Assembly (NCBI GenBank): GCA_041660385.1
Contig: JBAZWJ010000016.1
Span: 28,494 to 92,493, forward strand
Length of the DNA: 64,000 nucleotides
Direction: 5' to 3'
Origin: DYJE01 sp041660385
GTDB lineage: Bacteria > Desulfobacterota > Desulfobacteria > Desulfobacterales > Desulfolunaceae
Shown: positions 1-7,308 of the stretch, piece by piece
Position numbering within the stretch: the first letter of the stretch is position 1
Layout: each line of letters begins with the position of its first letter
Notes under the pieces: generated by a model
The model's input: only the letters and a program-made list of their open reading frames with translations
Databases searched by the model: none
What the model was told of the DNA's origin: nothing
Position numbers and translations under genes: made by a program

Positions 1-351
1 GGAGATGTCCATATTTGGGCCGCTTGCCGCAAACAATCCGGCGTTCTCAAGGCTTTCAGCCTCAAGCCCCGACTGCTTGACAGCCATGAGGGCAGCAGCT
101 ACGGCAAAGGCTGCTCCACGATTGAGGTATCGAGCATCCTTGCAACGTCCTGTGTATGTTTTGACATTGAAATCTGTCACAGGGGCCACAGCAAGTGATG
201 AATCAATGGCCGGTCTTTCAAAGAAAATTCTGTTTTGAACGATGCTTTTCCGAACGTCTTCCGGGGTGTTGCCCATGGCAGAAATAAAACCCACGCCTGT
301 GATCACCACAGAACGTCTTTTTTTATCATTGGTTTTTTCTGGTGTGTTCAT
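1..351 (-). CDS. Beta-ketoacyl-ACP synthase, N-terminal part (runs off left edge)
   Basis: Only the first 117 codons are inside the window. The N terminus reads RRSVVITGVGFISAMGNT, the usual opening of FabF/FabB-type ketosynthases (VVITGxGxxSxxG), enzymes that condense malonyl-ACP with an acyl thioester. The catalytic Cys-His-His residues lie beyond the edge, so an active synthase cannot be separated from a chain-length-factor-like partner. Its ATG overlaps the stop of the upstream nitroreductase gene (ATGA), implying translational coupling. It is the last visible gene of a minus-strand set with an acyl carrier protein, so a dedicated lipid or polyketide product is likelier than bulk fatty-acid synthesis. 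That last point is inference. Confidence 0.85.
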   Translation of the reverse strand, partial: MNTPEKTNDKKRRSVVITGVGFISAMGNTPEDVRKSIVQNRIFFERPAIDSSLAVAPVTDFNVKTYTGRCKDARYLNRGAAFAVAAALMAVKQSGLEAESLENAGLFAASGPNMDIS

Positions 352-971
352 AAGGTCAGGCACAAATCCTCCACAGATATCCGGGTAAGGGGTTTTGGGC
401 TTTCGGCGGGGTAGCCTGCCGTTACAAAACAGGTGACGCGGATGTCAGGATGAATGCTTTTGGAAAGATCGGGGATAAAAACAAAAGGCGCGGTTAGAAT
501 GCATGTCCCGATACCCAGTTCCGCACCTTTCAGCATAAAGGCTGAGAGGGCCAGACCTGTGGTGATGTCGGCATCGCTGAAACCTTTGGGGTTTTCGGCG
601 AGCACTCCCGCCTCGATCAGACGGTCCGAGAAGGATCTGGTACGAATGGTCCCGACAGCAAAAAGAAGGGGCGCCTTCACCATGAATTCAGCAAAACGGA
701 AATAGGTTTTAACCAGGTTTTTTGGAGTCTTGCCACCGTTGTTATGGCCAAGAATTTCCAGAAATCGATCTTTCCCTTCCACCAGCATCCTGTGGAGATA
801 TTGTCTTTTCTCGTCGCTTTTAACGAGCAGAAAACGAACCGGCTGGGTATGTGACGGCGAAGGAGCGTAACGTGCGCTTTCGAGCATGGCGTTGATGAGG
901 TCTGGGGCCGGAGTTTCGTTTTTGTATGCCCTTATGCTTCGTCTCAACCGGATGATTTCGTCATAGGTCAT
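348..971 (-). CDS. Nitroreductase-family FMN oxidoreductase
   Basis: A 207-residue protein with the nitroreductase-fold signature near its N terminus (RRSIRAYKNETP, then ARYAPSPSHTQPVRFLLV). This is the FMN-binding region of NAD(P)H-dependent nitroreductases and related dehydrogenases. I chose the ATG at 971, giving MTYDEIIRLRRS; the in-frame ATG at 1004 would overlap the acyl-carrier-protein gene more deeply and add residues the family lacks. The chosen start overlaps the acp stop by 11 bases and the stop overlaps the ketosynthase start by 4. Inside an ACP/ketosynthase/reductase cluster it may oxidise or reduce an ACP-bound intermediate, but the substrate is unknown. Confidence 0.8.
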   Translation of the reverse strand: MTYDEIIRLRRSIRAYKNETPAPDLINAMLESARYAPSPSHTQPVRFLLVKSDEKRQYLHRMLVEGKDRFLEILGHNNGGKTPKNLVKTYFRFAEFMVKAPLLFAVGTIRTRSFSDRLIEAGVLAENPKGFSDADITTGLALSAFMLKGAELGIGTCILTAPFVFIPDLSKSIHPDIRVTCFVTAGYPAESPKPLTRISVEDLCLTL

Positions 972-1338
972 TTTGTCCAACCTTAAATTGGATATAGCTG
1001 ACAAGATCCTTCACTTTGAGTACAGGGCCTGAATGAAGGTCCGAAACCATTTCTCTGATGCGTTCACATGTGAGAAACGGGTATTTCCCCACCAGATAAT
1101 CTCCCCAGGAATCACTTGAAGCCTCAGATTCGTCTATGTATATCCGAAGGTTTTTTAAAAAGATCTCTTCGTCATTGATGTCCGTCCTGAACTCGGAGTT
1201 GAGAGTTACGGCAATTTCAAGAAGATCTATGGATTCAGCTTCCAAATCTCTTACCAGATAACTTTCCGAAGAAACCATGGATGGATCGAGGTCGAGAATA
1301 TCGGACAGGATTCCGATGATACGGTTTAAAATGTTCAT
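961..1338 (-). CDS. Acyl carrier protein (extended, 125 aa)
   Basis: The N-terminal 70 residues look like an acyl carrier protein: a helix ILSDILDLDPSMV, then DLEAESIDLLEIAVTL, where the Ser of ESIDLLE matches the Ser of the DSL motif that receives 4'-phosphopantetheine. Acidic helix II follows. At 125 residues it is about 45 longer than a housekeeping ACP. The extra C-terminal part (SWGDYLVGKYPFLTCERI onward) has no domain I recognise. The neighbours are ketosynthase, SDR reductase and hot-dog dehydratase genes, so it is probably the dedicated carrier of that pathway. A 177-base gap containing dispersed repeats separates it from the SDR gene upstream. Confidence 0.8.
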   Translation of the reverse strand: MNILNRIIGILSDILDLDPSMVSSESYLVRDLEAESIDLLEIAVTLNSEFRTDINDEEIFLKNLRIYIDESEASSDSWGDYLVGKYPFLTCERIREMVSDLHSGPVLKVKDLVSYIQFKVGQNDL

Positions 1339-1360
1339 ATGATTCCTTTTTTTATGTTAA

Positions 1361-1486
1361 ACCTCGAACATTCAACATCGAATGGATCCTGAGCAAACAC
1401 TGGCGAATTTGACTGCTTAAAATTTTAAATGCCCCAATCCACCATTGGATGTTGAGCGTTCAGCGTTCGATGTTGGACGTTCGTTT
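1361..1486. repeat. Dispersed TTCGATGTT-type intergenic repeat
   Basis: The gap between the SDR and acp genes contains words such as CATTCAACATCGAATGG (about 1369-1385) and GCGTTCGATGTTGGACGTTCG (1464-1484, one base longer than the core word). The same low-complexity words recur at about 11.4, 12.9, 25.5, 26.8, 28.0, 28.9, 58.2, 58.4 and 61.8 kb. It is not coding. Nearby AATGCCCCAATCC resembles the phrase that begins the longer copies at 28.9 and 58.2 kb. Confidence 0.7.
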
Positions 1487-1515
1487 TTTTAATTCAGGAT
1501 TCCCTGAGCTTGAGA

Positions 1516-2259
1516 CTATTTCCCAGCACTTAGTCCTCCATCCATCGTAAGCTCCGTGGCATTAAAGCCTTTGGCCTGATCCGAGAGGAGGAACAGGATC
1601 GTGGCTGCCACGTCATCCGCTGTGATAAACGATTGGGATGGTATCCGCTTGATCAGGGTGTCTCTGTTCGTTTCGATGAATCCCTTTCCTCGACCGGCCT
1701 CGATATAACCAGGGCGCAATGTCACTGTGCTTATGCCCATGCGGCCCAGCTCAAGAGCCATATTTTTGTAAAGGGCTTCGGCAGCAAGTTTGGATGCTGC
1801 GTAAAAACCCTGGCCCGGATTGGGTCGGCCCGCAGCGGTTGATGAAACAAAAACAAGGCGGCCACCGTGCTGATTGATCATGATTCGGCCTGCGTTTTTT
1901 AACATGACCGCTTTTGCTGTGACATTGGCTTCCATATACCCTGCGACCCTTATCGGATCAGCCGATGCCACCAACGCCTCGTAATCTCCCTGGGCAAAAT
2001 CCACAAGATAGTCCAGGCTGTTATCCAAGTCCGAAAAGGCCTTATCTATGGACGGTATGTGGTTGAGATCAAGAAAACAGGTGGTATAGGTGGCGGGCAT
2101 ATCTTTAAGTGCCACCGTAATCCGACTGAAAGATTCCGGGCTTCGGTATGTCAGAACTGGCCTTATTCCGTGGCTTAAGAGAAGCGGGGCAAGGACGAGG
2201 CCAAGATCGCAACTGCCGCCGCAGAGCATGGCTGTTTTTCCTGAAAAGGTCAGGTTCAT
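1516..2259 (-). CDS. Short-chain dehydrogenase/reductase (FabG-like)
   Basis: A 247-residue classical SDR. It has a slightly unusual nucleotide-binding loop (MLCGGSCDLGLVLA instead of TGxxxGIG), the strand LVFVSSTAAGRPNPG carrying the catalytic Ser, the catalytic pair in YAASKLAAEALYKN (YxxxK), and the LRPGYIEAG segment that follows the active site. It ends with TMDGGLSAGK, typical of FabG-like reductases. The likely role is NADPH-dependent reduction of a 3-ketoacyl-ACP. Its start overlaps the stop of the hot-dog dehydratase gene by 4 bases, so the two are co-translated. The altered glycine motif may affect cofactor choice. Confidence 0.85.
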   Translation of the reverse strand: MNLTFSGKTAMLCGGSCDLGLVLAPLLLSHGIRPVLTYRSPESFSRITVALKDMPATYTTCFLDLNHIPSIDKAFSDLDNSLDYLVDFAQGDYEALVASADPIRVAGYMEANVTAKAVMLKNAGRIMINQHGGRLVFVSSTAAGRPNPGQGFYAASKLAAEALYKNMALELGRMGISTVTLRPGYIEAGRGKGFIETNRDTLIKRIPSQSFITADDVAATILFLLSDQAKGFNATELTMDGGLSAGK

Positions 2260-2546
2260 ATCCGGACAACTCCCTCGGCCACTGTTTTATGATTGTCGTA
2301 AAGAACACATTTTATACCGGAATCCAAAGGAACAAGGCTGAAACGGTAAGATCCTGGCCCGATAAAACGCCGGAATCTGAATTGATCGAGGTTGATAGCC
2401 TGTAAAACATAACCGTTTTTTTCAAGAGCCTGGGTGAAGGCCCAGATAATAAGGCTTCCTGGTACCACAGGCCGCCCCGGAAAATGCTCGGCGTAGATGG
2501 GGTCTTTGGAATCGAAGTGAAAGATGCCTTGTTTTGTTTCGTTCAT
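2256..2546 (-). CDS. FabZ/FabA-like hot-dog dehydratase
   Basis: A 96-residue single hot-dog domain. The segment YAEHFPGRPVVPGSLIIWAF contains the HFPGxPVxPG motif of 3-hydroxyacyl-ACP dehydratases, including the catalytic His. It is about 40-50 residues shorter than typical FabZ, the loss being at the N terminus and around the central helix, so it may need a partner or act as a specialised dehydratase. It sits first in a reductase-dehydratase pair downstream of bioB, with an 89-base gap containing a dispersed palindromic repeat. Some hot-dog thioesterases share the fold, but the HFPGxPVxPG motif favours a dehydratase. Confidence 0.75.
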   Translation of the reverse strand: MNETKQGIFHFDSKDPIYAEHFPGRPVVPGSLIIWAFTQALEKNGYVLQAINLDQFRFRRFIGPGSYRFSLVPLDSGIKCVLYDNHKTVAEGVVRI

Positions 2547-2596
2547 AGTCTAATTTTTATGATCAAATGAAACAGGTTGCGCACTACCGTCACTCC

Positions 2597-2628
2597 GTAG
2601 AATGGGTGGAGCACAGCGTAACCCATCA
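2597..2628. repeat. Short imperfect-palindrome repeat (GGGTGGAG...GTAACCCATC)
   Basis: The sequence ATGGGTGGAG followed by CGTAACCCATCA forms an imperfect hairpin (ATGGGT pairing with ACCCAT). Close copies lie at 25547-25579 (same orientation) and 29700-29731 (opposite orientation). It is a REP-like intergenic element sitting between bioB and the dehydratase gene. Confidence 0.6.
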
Positions 2629-2635
2629 TGTACGA

Positions 2636-3619
2636 TCAGATCCTTGTTAAGCCTGCATCACGGGTCATTTCGATATCCATGGCGGCATCTCTTCCTGACG
2701 TGGTCAGGTAATTTCCTACCATAAGCCCATCTGCACCGGAAAGGTATACCCAGCTCTGGAAATCTTTGAGTGTGACTTCCCTGCCTCCGCACACCGTAAC
2801 ACCACGGTCAGGGTTGGAAAGCCTGACAAGGGCAATGCAGGCCAGGGCATCCATGGGGGAAAGAAGGGGCATTTTCTCAAGTCTTGTCCCTTTCACGGGA
2901 TTCAGGAAATTGACGGGAACGGTGTCCACGGGAAGATCTTTGAGGGTAAAACAAAGTTCGACCCGTTGTTCCCAGGATTCTCCAAGTCCGAAAATCCCGC
3001 CGCTGCATACGTTGAATCCGTTTGCTGCCGCAGTATGGATGGTTTCCAGGTCCTCATCGTAGCTGTGAGTGGTGCAGATATTTGGGAAATAGCTGCGAGC
3101 TGTTTCAAGATTGTGATGGTAGCGTGTCATGCCGCTTGAGATCAAGAGTTTTGCGCTCTTTTCCGAAAGCATCCCCAGAGAACCACAGATCGTAAGGTTT
3201 GTTTTCTTTTTAATGTTTTCAACAGCTCGGCAGATGGTGTCAATGTCCACCGGCCCAAGACTGTGTCCGCTGGTTACGATGGAGTAATGGCTTGCCCCCT
3301 GTTGCTCCATCAGAATCGCTTTGTCTGTCATGGCCTCCGTTGAAAGGAGGGGATAGGTCGCAATTTTTGTGTCATGATAGGATGATTGGGCGCAGAAAGC
3401 GCAGTTTTCTGAGCACTTACCTGATCTGGCGTTGATGATGGAGCAGAGGAAAACGTTGTCCGATTTGTGTTCCCGTCTCACCGTTTCCGAACAGTGGAAT
3501 AGACCGGCAAGATCTCGGCTTTCGGGATGGACAAGCGATAAAGCCTGTTCGGGTGTCAGTTCATATCCGGGCTGATCAAGGATCATCCTTATAATCTGGT
3601 TTGTGGTTTGCTGGGCCAT
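2636..3619 (-). CDS. bioB: Biotin synthase BioB
   Basis: A 327-residue radical-SAM enzyme that inserts sulfur into dethiobiotin, the last step of biotin synthesis. The radical-SAM [4Fe-4S] motif is visible in SGKCSENCAFCAQSS (CxxxCxxC). Further family landmarks are HHNLETARSYFPNICTTHSY, CSGGIFGLGESWEQR, PVNFLNPVKGTRLE and VCGGREVTL. The length is normal for BioB. The start at 3619 gives MAQQTTNQIIRMI. Its promoter region carries a textbook BirA-type operator (3675-3706), so expression should be biotin-repressed. The downstream fatty-acid-like genes may be partly co-transcribed, which fits biotin's role in acetyl-CoA carboxylase. Confidence 0.95.
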   Translation of the reverse strand: MAQQTTNQIIRMILDQPGYELTPEQALSLVHPESRDLAGLFHCSETVRREHKSDNVFLCSIINARSGKCSENCAFCAQSSYHDTKIATYPLLSTEAMTDKAILMEQQGASHYSIVTSGHSLGPVDIDTICRAVENIKKKTNLTICGSLGMLSEKSAKLLISSGMTRYHHNLETARSYFPNICTTHSYDEDLETIHTAAANGFNVCSGGIFGLGESWEQRVELCFTLKDLPVDTVPVNFLNPVKGTRLEKMPLLSPMDALACIALVRLSNPDRGVTVCGGREVTLKDFQSWVYLSGADGLMVGNYLTTSGRDAAMDIEMTRDAGLTRI

Positions 3620-3652
3620 GGTCCTTCCTTTTCACGTTTGATGTGGGAAGGG

Positions 3653-3708
3653 ATCATAAACCTGTGGGGGATGCTTGTCAACCCAATATTTATTTCGGGT
3701 TGACAAGC
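3653..3708 (-). promoter_or_regulatory. bioB promoter overlapping a BirA operator
   Basis: A perfect 12-bp inverted repeat, GCTTGTCAACCC (3673-3684) and GGGTTGACAAGC (3697-3708), contains TTGTCAACC-N14-GGTTGACAA, matching the known BirA-box pattern TTGTNAACC-N14-16-GGTTNACAA. Reading towards bioB, one arm supplies a perfect -35 TTGACA (3676-3681), followed after 17 bases by TATGAT (3653-3658). Bound BirA would block RNA polymerase directly. Transcription should begin close to 3646, about 27 bases before the bioB start. Confidence 0.85.
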
Positions 3709-3760
3709 CCGTTGCGGGAATGGTTATCGAACGCTCAATTCATACGATCAGGTTTCTCAA

Positions 3761-4510
3761 TCAAACCTTAGACAAGAGATCCTGTGCATATTTCTTAAAA
3801 AAGGCATTGTCGGTTTTGAGGCCGGTGAGAATTTTTTTCGCTTCTGCCTTGTTGTCTTTGCCGCCCAGATCGATGAGAAGTTCTGCCAGGTAAACAACTC
3901 CTTCGGGTTCTTCTCCAAAATGGCCGCTTTTCTGATACTGCCTGTAGTAATCAAGGGATTTTTTCTTGTCAGAAAGGGGCCAGGGAAGAACATACCAGAA
4001 CCTGCCGATTCCAACTAAAGCAGCATGCTTTTCATAGCTCTTATCAATGGCGATAACCTTTTCGAAGCTGGATTGTGTTTTGTCTTTGAGACCTTCTTTC
4101 AAGGCTTTGACGATGCTTACTCCGTCAGCGTAAATACCCACGTTCAAGGCATAATAATAATAACCGTCCGGTTTTTTGGGATTCAAATCGATGGCTTTCT
4201 GTGCGTAGGTCATGCCTTCCTTGCCCATGTTCGCACAGATCTTTTTCCAACCTTTGAAGTTGGTCTGCTGGGCTTTGTTGGCGTAAAATCTTAAGGATCT
4301 TGCACATTTCCATGTGGCTTCGAAATTGCCCGGTTCACTTGCCAGAACCTGTTTGTAGAGGTCAATGGATTTCTGGTAGTTATCGAGGTTTCCGTCATAA
4401 GAGAAGAGAGAATCGGCCTGTTTCATCAGGGCTGAACTGTCAGCTAAGCAGATGACGGGCAGGCAAAGGATAACAAGGGCAATCAGGAACGGTTGGATCA
4501 TTTTTTTCAT
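3761..4510 (-). CDS. Periplasmic TPR-like protein of unknown function
   Basis: A 249-residue protein starting with a clear signal peptide (MKKMIQPFLIALVILCLPVICLA, cleavage probably after LADS or CLA). The mature part has tetratricopeptide-like helices: DNYQKSIDLYKQVLASEPGN, KKICANMGKEGMTYAQKAID and SFEKVIAIDKSYEKHAALVG. I chose the ATG at 4510 because it opens the signal peptide and has GGAG eight bases upstream. TPR proteins scaffold protein contacts, and nothing here fixes a partner. It lies alone between bioB and the glycosyltransferase, with no shared operon visible. Confidence 0.75.
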   Translation of the reverse strand: MKKMIQPFLIALVILCLPVICLADSSALMKQADSLFSYDGNLDNYQKSIDLYKQVLASEPGNFEATWKCARSLRFYANKAQQTNFKGWKKICANMGKEGMTYAQKAIDLNPKKPDGYYYYALNVGIYADGVSIVKALKEGLKDKTQSSFEKVIAIDKSYEKHAALVGIGRFWYVLPWPLSDKKKSLDYYRQYQKSGHFGEEPEGVVYLAELLIDLGGKDNKAEAKKILTGLKTDNAFFKKYAQDLLSKV

Positions 4511-4720
4511 GTCAGTTCTCCATGGCTTGGGTCTGGAAACAGGGCAGGTTACCCTGAGTTTGAAAGATGATAGTTGGTTTCTAACTACAAACAAAACATG
4601 TGATCATGATCGGTGTTCAATATCAAAAAGCACTTTTTTTGCAAGTAGTTTTTCTGCTTTACGGTCGGTAAATATGTATTTCCGGGGTTTTAGGGTGGAA
4701 AGAAGTCTTCTGGTCTGGAT

Positions 4721-4762
4721 AAAAAAAAGAACCCATGGGGGGAGTCACTCGCCCCATGGGTT
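4721..4762 (-). terminator. Rho-independent terminator of the glycosyltransferase gene
   Basis: Arms AACCCATGGGG (4730-4740 and its complement at 4752-4762) form an 11-bp perfect stem with an 11-base loop. On the minus strand it is followed by a run of T residues (4721-4729). It lies 26 bases past the stop of the minus-strand glycosyltransferase gene. Confidence 0.85.
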
Positions 4763-4787
4763 GGATTGATCGGATAGCGCTTAGCTA

Positions 4788-6329
4788 TTACATTTGAACT
4801 TCGTTGCTGTTATGGGTCTGGAAAATTGCAGGTCCGTTCTGTTTAAACGAAAACATCTTAAATTGGGTCTTGGGTTTGATCTCACGTGTCAGCCACCCCG
4901 AATTGTGGGGGGTAAGAAGGGAATAGGGCATAACCCAGGCAAGGCCGATAAACGAGTAGAACCCGTAAAAGTAAGACCAGAAAGAATTAAAACTGCTGTA
5001 TTTCCAACCGTAGAAACCAGCTGGGAGGCTTGAAAAAATGACGACGCTCAGCAGTAAGTTCGGTAAAAATGTCAAAGGTTCCCAGGCGATAAGGCTCCAG
5101 GTGAGAACGATCATGATCGGTGCTTTTACAAGGGTAAGCCAGCCCAGAAGGAGGTTGATTCTTGCACCGAACATGGATTCTTTTCGGAAGGGTTTGAAAA
5201 TAAAGCGGGTCATGGAGAACATCTCGCGGATGTTGCTTCGGTTCCACCTCAGAAACATTTTGCACAGGTTGACGTAGTTGACAGGAACTTCAGTGTAAAC
5301 TACGGCATTTTTCTGGAAAAGCACCTTGTAACCTTCACGAAGTATCAGATTGGTTAAAGCCCTGTCTTCTCCTATGTTTGCAGGACGACCCAGAAAGGTC
5401 TGGTCCAGCCATTCACGTAAAACTCTAATCACCACGGAACGCTTATATGCGGATAAAGCTCCAGGCGTACACATCACAGTGTTCACCATGCTCTGGCTTG
5501 ATCGGACGAAGTCGAAGCTGTATACAAAAACAACGTCAAGCATCTGGGGTATGAAGCCAGCATTTTTATTGAGCACTCTGACGTTTCCTGCCACCGCCCC
5601 GACCTTTCGGTCCGTGACAATGGGACTTACAAGATTACGTAAAGTGTCTGTTTCGATGATGGAGTCACTGTCGATTGTCACGATCACATCCCCTGAACTT
5701 TTTTTGAAGCCAGCGTTCAGGGCGTGTCGTTTTCCTTGGTTCCGGGCCAATTTGATGGTGATGATCCTGCCGTTCAGATCCTCTTTGGCTTTCTGTATCC
5801 AGTGCCACGTATCGTCCTGGCTTCCATCATCAACAGCGACAATCTGAAACTTTCTTTTAGGAAAATCACTTGCAACGATACTTTCAAGTGTTTTGTAAAC
5901 CTGGGGGCCTTCATTGAAAGCTGGAACAATGACCGAAACGGTGGGGAGTTTGTCATCATCCAGCCCGGGGATTGGTCTGTAGTGGTATACGAGGTCGGTT
6001 CGCCAGATCAGTTCGGAAACAGTGATAGCCATCAGTATAGTACAGATGAAGATCATGGGTTTGCCGAACGGTGTTGTCCAGAGTATTGTCCAAATGGCCT
6101 CGTTTTTTTCCCAGCTAAGCCAGCCAGCAAGGCAGATGGTAATCGTGCATGCGACAATCAGCGAACGGTAATATGTCTTCCATTTGCTTTGGTTGGTCTG
6201 GTCATCAATCGTGTTGTCGATCTGACTACTTGATTGATTTTTATTGGGAAACGTTTTGTTTCTTGGATGATTTATCTGAGGGGTGGAATGATCGTTCTTT
6301 GTGTTGCTCGATGTCAAGCCTGTCGTCAT
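4788..6329 (-). CDS. Membrane glycosyltransferase family 2 (polysaccharide synthase-like)
   Basis: A 513-residue processive GT2 synthase resembling PgaC/NodC/hyaluronan synthases. After a polar N-terminal tail of about 50 residues come two membrane segments (LIVACTITICLAGWLSW and PMIFICTILMAITVSELIW), then the GT-A domain: VSVIVPAFNEGP, AVDDGSQDD, VTIDSDSIIE (DxD-type metal site) and IGEDRALTNLILREG (catalytic ED). The product-binding motif Q(Q/R)xRW appears as CKMFLRWNRS, keeping RW but not the Gln. Several C-terminal membrane helices follow. It probably polymerises a UDP-sugar across the inner membrane. No export partners lie nearby, so the polymer is unknown. Confidence 0.85.
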   Translation of the reverse strand: MTTGLTSSNTKNDHSTPQINHPRNKTFPNKNQSSSQIDNTIDDQTNQSKWKTYYRSLIVACTITICLAGWLSWEKNEAIWTILWTTPFGKPMIFICTILMAITVSELIWRTDLVYHYRPIPGLDDDKLPTVSVIVPAFNEGPQVYKTLESIVASDFPKRKFQIVAVDDGSQDDTWHWIQKAKEDLNGRIITIKLARNQGKRHALNAGFKKSSGDVIVTIDSDSIIETDTLRNLVSPIVTDRKVGAVAGNVRVLNKNAGFIPQMLDVVFVYSFDFVRSSQSMVNTVMCTPGALSAYKRSVVIRVLREWLDQTFLGRPANIGEDRALTNLILREGYKVLFQKNAVVYTEVPVNYVNLCKMFLRWNRSNIREMFSMTRFIFKPFRKESMFGARINLLLGWLTLVKAPIMIVLTWSLIAWEPLTFLPNLLLSVVIFSSLPAGFYGWKYSSFNSFWSYFYGFYSFIGLAWVMPYSLLTPHNSGWLTREIKPKTQFKMFSFKQNGPAIFQTHNSNEVQM

Positions 6330-6608
6330 AATATATTATTACCTTGTTAAAGTTGTATTTTTATATCAACGATTTTCTATCCTCAAAAAGAAAATCAACG
6401 GCGCGTATTATATACTTCTTTGCAGGGTTTACAAGGTTTTTTTGCATCATAATGGCGTGTTAAGGTTTTCAAATCGAACAGTAATTCGAATGTGTTCAAC
6501 GAAAATGATCCGGGTGCAAATCCCTGAATGACATTTCTTAATGGAACTGCCGCTTGACCCCGTTCCTGCAAGGAATCCGGATCAAGGTCATGTGATCGTC
6601 ACTTGGAG

Positions 6609-7097
6609 TCATACCTGTAAAAGGTCTTCTATTTTCTTGATCACTTCTTCGGGGGTTGAGGCATAAAACAACCCTTGTTTTTTCAAAAGTATCGCCATGT
6701 CGGATTCGGGGTTGAATGCAAAAAGGATAAGCGGTTTATCGCATTTAATGGACAGAGCGATTTCCGAAAGTGTGCCAGCTCCTCCAGGACAGGCGACCAC
6801 CACGTCACTTGAAAGGATATTGATGGTGTTCCGTGCGTATCCCATGCCAGTGACAATGGGGACCTTTACGTATTCAGACATTCCCTCGGAATGGTTTTCA
6901 GGAAGAATTCCAATGGTAAGACCACCTTTTTCAAAAGCCCCTTTGGACGTGGCTTCCATGATGCCGGTGCATCTGCCACCGTTTAAAAGAATCCAGCCCT
7001 TTTCAGCGATTAGTCCACCCAGTTTTTCAGCCTGTTTCAAGGTTGCGAAATCGGCGTTCCCGCCTCCCATAACTCCAACGATTGGTGCTCTTTTCAT
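6609..7097 (-). CDS. LOG-family (lysine-decarboxylase-like fold) protein
   Basis: A 162-residue Rossmann-like protein with GVMGGGNADF at the N terminus, LLNGGRCTGIMEATSKGAF, the arginine in GMGYARNTINILSSD, and the family hallmark PGGAGTLSE (PGGxGTxxE). LOG proteins are cytokinin-riboside-monophosphate phosphoribohydrolases, and bacterial relatives of this short type hydrolyse nucleoside monophosphates or bind nucleotides. The exact substrate cannot be read from sequence. The gene is divergent from map, with a 211-base gap between them. An imperfect hairpin at about 6553-6590, just beyond its stop, lacks a T-run and is not called as a terminator. Confidence 0.8.
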   Translation of the reverse strand: MKRAPIVGVMGGGNADFATLKQAEKLGGLIAEKGWILLNGGRCTGIMEATSKGAFEKGGLTIGILPENHSEGMSEYVKVPIVTGMGYARNTINILSSDVVVACPGGAGTLSEIALSIKCDKPLILFAFNPESDMAILLKKQGLFYASTPEEVIKKIEDLLQV

Positions 7098-7115
7098 TTT
7101 TCACCTGATTTGTAT

Positions 7116-7143
7116 TTGATTTCATTGAAGCTGCTGTTATAAT
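7116..7143 (+). promoter_or_regulatory. Candidate sigma-70 promoter for map
   Basis: TTGATT (7116-7121), a 16-base spacer, then a perfect TATAAT (7138-7143), pointing at the map gene. Start would be near 7150, giving a leader of about 160 bases. The -35 match is only partial. Confidence 0.4.
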
Positions 7144-7308
7144 TGCCCACATTTTTAACGAAAGAAACGATACATCTATTTTCAGGTTTCTTCAAGACGG
7201 GATAACAACAATACCGATTTTTTTGTGAATTAACCCAAATTTTAAGGGGAAAAGACGGTCGCCCGGGCGGATTCTTGAAGGTGAAAGGGAAAAAACGGAA
7301 AATATCCG

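Noticed and set aside
6301..6531. A 76-codon plus-strand open frame upstream of the glycosyltransferase
   Set aside because: A/T-rich, no ribosome site, no recognisable motif. The 6330-6608 gap appears to be regulatory or empty.
6553..6590. Hairpin after the LOG gene as a terminator
   Set aside because: The stem is interrupted by several mismatches and no T-run follows on either strand.
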